8,087 nt of DNA from Syntrophaceae bacterium (lineage in GTDB: Bacteria > Desulfobacterota > Syntrophia > Syntrophales > UBA2185): the NCBI GenBank assembly GCA_003508565.1, contig DNUI01000267.1, positions 1-8,087 of the forward strand, in the 5' to 3' direction. Below the pieces are notes generated by a model. It made no database searches and was not told the origin of the DNA. It was given only the letters and a program-made list of their open reading frames with translations. Shown piece after piece: positions 1-5,045 of the stretch (positions within the stretch are counted from its first letter, which is position 1; each line of letters opens with the position of its first letter). A program made the translations under genes and the position numbers.

Positions 1-249
1 TCAGTAAAAGAGCTAGCCGGTGAGCCTATCATTGCCACATTCACCCGCGCCCCAGGCAATAGTGCCGATATCGGGGGGCTTAAAGTGGTTGCCGCGAATG
101 GGTGGTTTGCTGCGCGTCCGTCGGGCACGGAGGACATCAACAAAATCTATATGGAAAGTTTTTTGGGTGAGGATCATTTGCGACTGCTTGAAAAAGAAGC
201 CATGATGATCGTCCGTCGGGCATATGAAGCGGCAGGGGTTGCACAGTAG
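1..249 (+). CDS. pgm: Phosphoglucomutase, C-terminal part (5' end outside window)
   Basis: This is the C-terminal 82 residues of alpha-D-glucose-phosphate-specific phosphoglucomutase, a cytosolic enzyme that interconverts glucose 1-phosphate and glucose 6-phosphate for glycogen and sugar-nucleotide metabolism. The frame is open from base 1 to TAG at 247-249. It contains the stretches GGLKV, NGWFAARPSGTED and KIYMESFLGE, which match my recollection of the E. coli Pgm C-terminus almost residue for residue. RPSGTED is the phosphate-binding loop of domain 4 in this superfamily. The final helix (LLEKEAMMIVRRAYEAAG) ends where E. coli Pgm ends, so the 3' end looks intact. The catalytic serine and metal-binding loops lie upstream, outside the window. 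The next gene is convergent, with 157 bases between them and no strong terminator in that gap. Confidence 0.93.
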   Translation, partial: SVKELAGEPIIATFTRAPGNSADIGGLKVVAANGWFAARPSGTEDINKIYMESFLGEDHLRLLEKEAMMIVRRAYEAAGVAQ

Positions 250-406
250 AATGGCGATAACGGTCAGGATGGCCAAGGGCATCAAAGATTTCTTGCTATT
301 GCTCTTCATATACATTCCTATCCCTTGTGGGAGGGAGCATTAAGTTTCTTCCATGGATAATCCCGATGCAGGGCATCATCGTGAGCTATACCGGCAGTCG
401 ATCGCT

Positions 407-1744
407 TCAACGCAATGTGGAATCAGCATATGCTGCGGCCTGCTCGCCCGCTAAGTAGCCTGTGGAAAAGGCGGCCTGAAGATTGTACCCTCCCGTATCG
501 GCATCAATATCCATAACTTCCCCACAAAAATAGAGCCCCTTGATTATACGCGAGGCCATCGTGCGAGGGTCGATTTCTTTCAGGGATACGCCGCCGGCAG
601 TGACAATGGCGGATGACATGGGAAGAGGGCCTTTGATGTTAAAGCGCAAAGACTTCAGCAGATCGAGGAGGAGGGAACGCTCTCCGGCGTTGATTTGATG
701 CCCATGTGGATCTGGAGGGATACCTGTCAGTGAAAGAACGGGTTCAACCATTTTGGCGGGAAGAAGTCCTTTGAGGATACTGCGAAACTTTTTCTTACTG
801 AAGCGGTCGAAATCCCGCTGAAGGCGCTGACGCAGCTGTTCCCTGGTGAGGGCGGGTTTGAGGTCTATGGAAATACTCACGGGACCATGTTCCAGGGCAT
901 CAACAATCGCCAGGCTCATCAAGAGGGTAACGGGCCCTCCGATACCGAAGTGGGTAATCATCATCTCCCCCATGCGGCTTTCGATTACTGGATGGTGCGG
1001 CTGCTTATTCCCCATACCGCGGCCTGTGTCATAATCCGGTGTCAGAAAGGGATCAATGTTATCTGCCCGGCACTGGAACGCTGTCAAACGGACATTTTTA
1101 AGGCTAACACCCTGCATGGATTTTGCGAGGGCAATTTCCCTTACTATAAGGGGGACTAAGGCCGGCCGCAGCTTAATGATGGTGTGACCAAGGGCAGCGG
1201 CCATGGTGTAGCCGTCTCCGGTAGACCCGGTTGCGGGGTAGGTTTTTCCTCCTGTCGCCAGAACGACCGTCGCGGCCTGATAGTTCTCTTTTTCTGTCTC
1301 TACACCTGTTATCTTCCCGTTGGTGACCTGAATTGCAGTGACCCTGACGTGCGTTTTTATGTGAACACCGTAATTGTTCAGGTATTTTTTGAATGCTGAT
1401 ACTACATCAGCGGCATTGTCAGACGCTGGAAATATCCTTCCTCCCCGTTCAATTTTCGTCTCTATGCCATAGCGCTTTAAGAAAGTAACAAGATCGTCGT
1501 GAAAAAAGTGCTGGAAAGCCCTGTATAGGAATCGGCCGTTTGGACCGTACATGGAGATAAATCTATCAAGATCTCTGACATTCGTCAGATTACAGCGAGT
1601 CTTGCCGCTGATGAGTATTTTCTGTCCAAGTTTTCGGGTCTTTTCCAGGAGGATCACGTGAGCACCCCTTTCGGCAGCCCTCCCCGCGGCCATCATGCCA
1701 CCCGCTCCCCCGCCGATAACAATTATTTTTTCTTTCTGGTGCAT
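407..1744 (-). CDS. NAD(P)/FAD-dependent oxidoreductase, HI0933/YhiN/BaiN family
   Basis: A flavoprotein of 445 residues, a little longer than the usual ~400 of the family. The N-terminal Rossmann motif IGGGAGGMMAA (about residues 10-20) binds the FAD ADP moiety. Family signatures follow in order: GKTRCNLTN (47-55), GRIFPASDNAADVV (102-115), ATGGKTYPATGSTGDGY (163-179), GEMMITHFGIGGPVTL (259-274), TAGGV (382-386), and the C-terminal FAD-binding segment CGEVMDIDADTGGYNLQ (407-423). All fold-defining motifs are present, so the gene looks intact. The common GGGRCN motif reads GKTRCN here, and a stretch of about 20 residues around 235-258 seems extra. Some relatives act in bile-acid or other enone reductions, but most have no known substrate, so no function is assigned. 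The ATG at 1744 is used because the FAD motif begins at residue 7. No clear Shine-Dalgarno sequence precedes it. Confidence 0.9.
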   Translation of the reverse strand: MHQKEKIIVIGGGAGGMMAAGRAAERGAHVILLEKTRKLGQKILISGKTRCNLTNVRDLDRFISMYGPNGRFLYRAFQHFFHDDLVTFLKRYGIETKIERGGRIFPASDNAADVVSAFKKYLNNYGVHIKTHVRVTAIQVTNGKITGVETEKENYQAATVVLATGGKTYPATGSTGDGYTMAAALGHTIIKLRPALVPLIVREIALAKSMQGVSLKNVRLTAFQCRADNIDPFLTPDYDTGRGMGNKQPHHPVIESRMGEMMITHFGIGGPVTLLMSLAIVDALEHGPVSISIDLKPALTREQLRQRLQRDFDRFSKKKFRSILKGLLPAKMVEPVLSLTGIPPDPHGHQINAGERSLLLDLLKSLRFNIKGPLPMSSAIVTAGGVSLKEIDPRTMASRIIKGLYFCGEVMDIDADTGGYNLQAAFSTGYLAGEQAAAYADSTLR

Positions 1745-1810
1745 AATATTTTAATGTGGTGTCGCTAAGAGCTGTTTACATTGTAATCAACGTCATGCCA
1801 CATTTCGCAA

Positions 1811-1930
1811 ATGGCGGCTGAACTGTGCCAGCGGTACCATGAAATGAAAGAGAGGGTCAAGGCAATTCCTGTACATGATTATACTGTGCAGGTTGAGTTA
1901 AAATGTTCCTTGTGTTATGAATATGCATGA
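1811..1930 (+). CDS. Possible small ORF, 39 aa, unknown
   Basis: This short frame starts at ATG 1811 and ends at TGA 1928-1930. It encodes a 39-residue peptide with an amphipathic, charged first half (MAAELCQRYHEMKERVKAIP) and a beta-like second half that ends with the Cys pair CSLC. Its composition looks protein-like, and it sits just before the terpene synthase. Against it, no Shine-Dalgarno sequence precedes the ATG, and its 3' half overlaps the best promoter for the synthase (1893-1921). It could also be the remnant tail of a lost gene, since the frame is open back to 1787. I do not recognise it. Confidence 0.2.
   Translation: MAAELCQRYHEMKERVKAIPVHDYTVQVELKCSLCYEYA
1893..1921 (+). promoter_or_regulatory. 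Extended -10 sigma70-type promoter for the terpene synthase operon
   Basis: TTGAGT at 1893-1898 (4 of 6 matches to the -35 consensus) is 17 bases from TATGAA at 1916-1921 (4 of 6 matches to the -10). The bases before the -10 give TGTTATGAA, an extended -10 (TGn) element. Transcription would start near 1928. That is downstream of the ATG codons at 1917 and 1923, so those could not be used from this transcript. A second possible -10, TATAAA at 1932-1937, has a poorer -35 spacing. Confidence 0.45.
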
Positions 1931-1943
1931 TTATAAAATTTAT

Positions 1944-1961
1944 GAGGGGTGCCACCTCGTG
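1944..1961 (+). promoter_or_regulatory. Ribosome-binding site that sets the GTG start of the terpene synthase
   Basis: GAGGGG (1944-1949) sits 9 bases before GTG (1959-1961). The site is inside a short dyad, GAGG-ggtgcca-CCTC (1944-1958). If it folds in RNA, it would partly mask the ribosome-binding site. The 4-bp stem is weak, so regulation by it is only a possibility. Confidence 0.5.
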
Positions 1962-3017
1962 AACAACCCGACTTTCCTGTGGAGGATGACGACGAAAATT
2001 ATTCTTAAGGTGCGTCCTGATGTTCACCGTTACCTGCAGGAGTGGAAAAAGCGGGCAGAAAAAATTCCCGATCCCGAGCTTCGCAGACAGGCCCTCATGA
2101 GTATTGAGACAAAGGATTTTCATTGTGAGGGTGGGGCTATATACGCGTTATTAGCGGGAGACCGCTATGATGAGGTGATCCGCTTTATTGTTGCCTACCA
2201 GACCATAAGCGATTATCTGGATAATTTATGTGATCGCAGTACATCCCTTGATCCGGATGATTTTTTTGCCCTGCATGAATCAATGCCACACGCCCTCACC
2301 CCACATGTTTCCGGGATGGAGTATTACCGGCGTCGCAATGAACAGGATGACGGCGGCTACCTGAAATCTCTTGTGGAAACCTGCCAGGAAATACTTGGAA
2401 GATTGCCAACGTATACTATCATTGCACCCGCCTTACATGAACTTGCCCGCTATTATTGTGAACTGCAAGTCCATAAGCATGTGAGAGCAGAGGAACGTGT
2501 GCCGCGGTTAAAGGCATGGTTTGATACTTACGAAAATAATTTACCTGAAATGAGCTGGTATGAATTTGCGGCGTGTACCGGTTCCACTCTCGGTATTTTC
2601 TGTATTGTCGCCCATGCTTTTCATAAAGATTGTTCCGGAGAGCTGGCGCGGAATATCAAAGAGGCATATTTCCCGTGGGTGCAAGGATTGCATATTCTCC
2701 TTGATTATCTGATCGATCAGGAGGAGGATCGTACAGGTGGAGATTTGAATTTTTGTTCTTACTATCCCAACATCGATGATATGATAATAAGATTAACGCA
2801 TTTTTACACTCAGGCAGACCTGAGCATTTCCCGCCTGCCCAACGCACGCTTCCATCGCATGATCAATCGCGGCCTGCTCGGCATGTATTTAGCCGACCGA
2901 AAAGTTGATCAGCAGAAAGATGTGAAAAAAGCGGCAAAAAAAATGATTCGGCTCGGCGGTCCCGTGACTCTGTTTTTCTTTCTTCATTGTTGGGTCTACA
3001 GGAGGATAAAAGTATAA
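1959..3017 (+). CDS. DUF2600 / YtpB-like terpene synthase (tetraprenyl-beta-curcumene synthase family)
   Basis: The product is 352 residues from GTG 1959, close to the ~367 of Bacillus subtilis YtpB, which turns a C35 tetraprenyl diphosphate into tetraprenyl-beta-curcumene. Family signatures include FHCEGGAIYALL (55-65), the long block FIVAYQTISDYLDNLCDRS (76-94) whose DYLDN acidic residues are expected to hold Mg2+-diphosphate, FAACTGSTLG (203-212), and a second acidic block, LLDYLIDQEED (247-257). The protein lacks a signal peptide and ends in a hydrophobic, basic tail (LFFFLHCWVYRRIKV) that may touch the membrane. GTG is preferred because GAGGGG at 1944-1949 lies 9 bases upstream and the likely transcript starts near 1928. 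An in-frame ATG at 1917 would add 14 residues but has no ribosome-binding site. The lipid kinase follows after 16 bases, so the two are probably co-transcribed. The substrate length here is unknown. Confidence 0.88.
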   Translation: MNNPTFLWRMTTKIILKVRPDVHRYLQEWKKRAEKIPDPELRRQALMSIETKDFHCEGGAIYALLAGDRYDEVIRFIVAYQTISDYLDNLCDRSTSLDPDDFFALHESMPHALTPHVSGMEYYRRRNEQDDGGYLKSLVETCQEILGRLPTYTIIAPALHELARYYCELQVHKHVRAEERVPRLKAWFDTYENNLPEMSWYEFAACTGSTLGIFCIVAHAFHKDCSGELARNIKEAYFPWVQGLHILLDYLIDQEEDRTGGDLNFCSYYPNIDDMIIRLTHFYTQADLSISRLPNARFHRMINRGLLGMYLADRKVDQQKDVKKAAKKMIRLGGPVTLFFFLHCWVYRRIKV

Positions 3018-3033
3018 CAATATCTTTTTGCAA

Positions 3034-4005
3034 ATGAGAAAACAGATGACGGACTTGGCATCAAAAAAAATTGTGTTCGTTGTGAATCCACGCGCAGGCA
3101 ATTGTGCGACAGAAAAAGAATGGCCGCGCATTCAGGTTGAGGCTCGCAATCGGCTGGGTTCTTTTACAACTCATCTGACGACAAAACCGGGGGACGCAAC
3201 ACGCATAACCAGGATGTGTCTTGGTGAAGGTGCTGATTTGGTAGTGTGTGTAGGTGGGGATGGCACCCTTAATGAGGTTGTGAATGGATTCATGGATGAG
3301 AAGGGACCGATTAAGACTGATGCCGTTCTGGGGTTTGTACCGAACGGAACAGGCTGTGACTTTGTGAAAACCGCACCGATTCCCATAATGATTGAACAAT
3401 CTCTAGATACGATTCAAGAGGGATATATAAAGAGCATTGATTTAGGAAGGCTTCAATACCATGATCGTGAGGGGCGATTACATATCCGCTATTTTCATAA
3501 TATCGCAAGTTTCGGTCTTGGAGGTGAAGTTGTCGACCGTGTCAATAGAAACAGTAAGGTCTTCGGACCTTTTATTTCCTTTATCTGGTCTACTCTGGTT
3601 TCGATATTTCTCTATGGCAAGAAAAAAGTACGGCTTAAGGTTGACGACATGTACGACAGGGAAGTCATTGTCTGGAATATAGCCGTGGCAAATGGACAGT
3701 ATCACGGTGGGGGCATGTGGGTAGCGCCTGATGCTGTTATTGATGACGGACTGCTGCAAATAACAGTAATCGGGGATCTGAGTCTGGCAGAAGTATTTTG
3801 GAATTTACCCAAACTATATAATGGTAAAATCAAAGAAGTAAAAAATGTTTTCATGTTGTCAGGAAGGATGGTTGAGGCACATTCGGAACAGTACGTTCAG
3901 TTGGATGTGGACGGAGAACAACCGGGTCTATTACCGATTGTCATAGACGTCATGCCTGCCGCCCTGCGCATGATTACAAAAAAACATGGCATCACGAATC
4001 TCTGA
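3034..4005 (+). CDS. Diacylglycerol kinase family lipid kinase (YegS/BmrU/LCB5 type)
   Basis: This 323-residue soluble lipid kinase belongs to the family that transfers the ATP gamma-phosphate to a lipid hydroxyl (diacylglycerol, sphingoid base or similar) at the inner membrane face. The N-terminal catalytic domain has VVNPRAG (16-22), the nucleotide-binding VGGDGTLNEVVNG (73-85) and PNGTGCDF (103-110, usually GTANDF). The C-terminal beta-sandwich has ASFGLGGEV (158-166), ANGQYHGGGMWVAPDAVIDDGLL split across 219-241 with the conserved DDG, and DVDGEQPG (291-298). The length is normal and all motifs are present. The start is uncertain. TTG 3028 and ATG 3046 are in-frame alternatives, and only a weak TGAGAAAA lies before 3046. 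The gene follows the terpene synthase by 16 bases, suggesting that the kinase acts in the same lipid pathway. The actual acceptor lipid cannot be read from sequence. Confidence 0.9.
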   Translation: MRKQMTDLASKKIVFVVNPRAGNCATEKEWPRIQVEARNRLGSFTTHLTTKPGDATRITRMCLGEGADLVVCVGGDGTLNEVVNGFMDEKGPIKTDAVLGFVPNGTGCDFVKTAPIPIMIEQSLDTIQEGYIKSIDLGRLQYHDREGRLHIRYFHNIASFGLGGEVVDRVNRNSKVFGPFISFIWSTLVSIFLYGKKKVRLKVDDMYDREVIVWNIAVANGQYHGGGMWVAPDAVIDDGLLQITVIGDLSLAEVFWNLPKLYNGKIKEVKNVFMLSGRMVEAHSEQYVQLDVDGEQPGLLPIVIDVMPAALRMITKKHGITNL

Positions 4006-4268
4006 GTATTATTGATGCTATATTGTAATCTTTCTAATTACTTATAGGGCAGCTACCCTGTTGAACTCAATGACATGTGAATCTGTTCCGTCCTCAATAT
4101 GCGGTGGGGCTGAGGGTATCACGCCGGAGAGTAGCCTCTTTAAAAGTCTCAATTGATGAAAAATTACTCAACGCTTGGGGCTTAATTCTCCATTCCATTA
4201 ATGAAACAGATTGCAAGAAGTAGGTTAAGATCCTGTGATTATGTATAGTTTGTTAAATTTTTTTGAAT

Positions 4269-4282
4269 CCATGTTTACATGG
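4269..4282. promoter_or_regulatory. Palindrome, possible operator
   Basis: CCATGT-tt-ACATGG is a perfect 6-bp inverted repeat around a 2-base centre, 91 bases upstream of the small exported protein's start. Its size and position suit a dimeric repressor or activator site near that gene's promoter. Dyads this short also occur by chance in AT-rich DNA, and no second copy was seen in the window. Confidence 0.25.
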
Positions 4283-4356
4283 TACATAGATTGCACCCTT
4301 GAAATTATTTAATTCAATTAGTACCAATACTTTGGAAGTCTACAAAAGAATTTCAT

Positions 4357-4366
4357 AAGGAGGTGA
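4357..4366 (+). promoter_or_regulatory. Near-ideal ribosome-binding site for the small exported protein
   Basis: AAGGAGGTGA is fully complementary to the 16S rRNA 3' end and lies 6 bases before ATG 4373. It fixes the start codon. It is the strongest ribosome-binding site in the window, implying efficient translation. Confidence 0.85.
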
Positions 4367-4372
4367 GACAGA

Positions 4373-4777
4373 ATGAAACGTCTGATGGTGTTAGTAGCGG
4401 GTTTTGTGTTTGTCTTCTGCGCTTACATATTCGCTGCTGAAGGACCTTCTACAACCCCTGCCATAACTGTGCCGTCAAAAAAGTTTGCTGTGAAACCACC
4501 TAAGGAAACAAGAGTCAGCATTACAGGAGTCGTTAAGGATATATCCGATACGATGGTAACAGTTGAGCGTACGGTTAAAGGAAAAACGGAAATTATGGGA
4601 TTCACTCTGGATAAACCTGTGGAAAAAATCAAGGCCGGCGACAAAGTGAGGGTAAGTTATATTAAGAGAGAAGACAAATATATTGCCATCAGGGTGACGC
4701 CCGTTATCGCCAAAAAGATTATAAAAAAGGTTACACCAAAACCGGCGCCGAGTGATGCATTACCCCCCCAAAAATAA
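4373..4777 (+). CDS. Small exported protein with a beta-rich core, unknown function
   Basis: A 134-residue protein that I cannot assign to a named family. It starts with a classical signal peptide: the basic MKR is followed by a hydrophobic run (LMVLVAGFVFVFCAYIF, residues 4-20), with a likely cleavage near AAEG (21-24). Cys16 is not in a good lipobox. The mature part has a Pro/Ser/Thr linker (25-45), then a compact core (about 46-110) of alternating beta-type strands with GVVKDISD, a charged turn, and KAGDKVRVSY. This pattern recalls small OB-fold or DUF5666-like periplasmic domains. A Lys/Pro-rich tail follows (111-134). It is expected in the periplasm, where it might bind a ligand, metal or polymer, but this is inference. 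It is monocistronic: a long leader precedes it and a strong terminator follows. The perfect ribosome-binding site suggests high expression. Confidence 0.8.
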   Translation: MKRLMVLVAGFVFVFCAYIFAAEGPSTTPAITVPSKKFAVKPPKETRVSITGVVKDISDTMVTVERTVKGKTEIMGFTLDKPVEKIKAGDKVRVSYIKREDKYIAIRVTPVIAKKIIKKVTPKPAPSDALPPQK

Positions 4778-4801
4778 TGTTCGAAGTACTATTATTGTCT
4801 G

Positions 4802-4845
4802 TATAAATGGCATAGAGATGTAATCTCTGTGCCATTTATATTTTA
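4802..4845 (+). terminator. Strong stem-loop terminator after the small exported protein
   Basis: The arms 4802-4818 and 4824-4840 pair over 17 bp with a single T-G wobble, around the 5-base loop TGTAA. TTTTA follows directly. The stem starts 24 bases after the stop codon. The U-tract is short (4 T), so termination may be helped by the stem strength. It isolates this gene from the histidine kinase. Confidence 0.8.
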
Positions 4846-4931
4846 TGGAATAATTGAGTATTTCCCTTTATTTTGATATTTGCTGTTGATGATTGTATGT
4901 CGTCACAAAGTGTATTGAAAATGCCTTTCTT

Positions 4932-4948
4932 TCCCTTTTATTAAGGGA
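4932..4948. repeat. Short inverted repeat upstream of the histidine kinase
   Basis: TCCCTT-ttatt-AAGGGA is a 6-bp perfect stem with a 5-base loop, 95 bases before the kinase start codon. It has no T-run after it on the plus strand, so it is not an obvious terminator. It could be an operator or part of the kinase leader. No convincing -35/-10 pair was found in the 4846-5042 gap. Confidence 0.25.
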
Positions 4949-5029
4949 TTGATTTGGGGCTCGCGTAAAATATACAAAATGAGTTATGTAAGATCAGTGA
5001 TGCGATAGTGAATAATTCATAATTAATTT

Positions 5030-5045
5030 AGAAGGTATTTTATTG
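5030..5045 (+). promoter_or_regulatory. Ribosome-binding site that supports a TTG start for the histidine kinase
   Basis: AGAAGGT (5030-5036) is 6 bases upstream of TTG 5043-5045. No comparable site precedes the in-frame ATG at 5094. A TTG start implies reduced translation, which is common for low-abundance sensor kinases. Confidence 0.6.

Larger units (their letters stand above)
4006..4372. other. Intergenic region of 367 bases, no convincing gene
   Basis: This AT-rich gap lies between the lipid kinase and the small exported protein. I see no U-tracted terminator after the kinase stop. AGGG/CCCT at 4046-4059 is only a 4-bp stem. A 28-codon frame (4070-4156) has no ribosome-binding site and no recognisable content. 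The 3' half, from about 4240, is very AT-rich and holds a palindrome (4269-4282) and the ribosome-binding site of the next gene, so it is probably that gene's promoter and leader. A riboswitch was looked for and none was recognised. Confidence 0.6.

Noticed and set aside
251..343. A 30-codon plus-strand frame directly after pgm with a hydrophobic run (DFLLLLFIYIPIP)
   Set aside because: No ribosome-binding site at a proper distance, no recognisable content, and the opposite strand has a comparable hydrophobic frame. Chance is the simplest explanation.
365..377. GATGC-agg-GCATC hairpin between pgm and the flavoprotein gene, considered as a bidirectional terminator
   Set aside because: It has a 5-bp stem, a 3-base loop and no T-run on either side.
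887..1159. Plus-strand frames opposite the flavoprotein gene
   Set aside because: They are antisense to a gene with all family motifs intact, and have no ribosome-binding site or recognisable content.
1797..1818. Imperfect dyad GCC-CATTT-cgc-AAATG-GGC between the divergent flavoprotein and synthase genes
   Set aside because: The continuous stem is only 5 bp and has no T-run. It is not placed in a way that suggests a specific role.
4070..4156. A 28-codon frame in the 4006-4372 gap
   Set aside because: It has no ribosome-binding site, no recognised motif and no neighbour context.
4080..4160. GC-richer patch with GGTGGGGCTGAGGG, considered as a TPP or other riboswitch
   Set aside because: Conserved cores of the TPP and fluoride aptamers could not be laid out, and the pairing available is weak.
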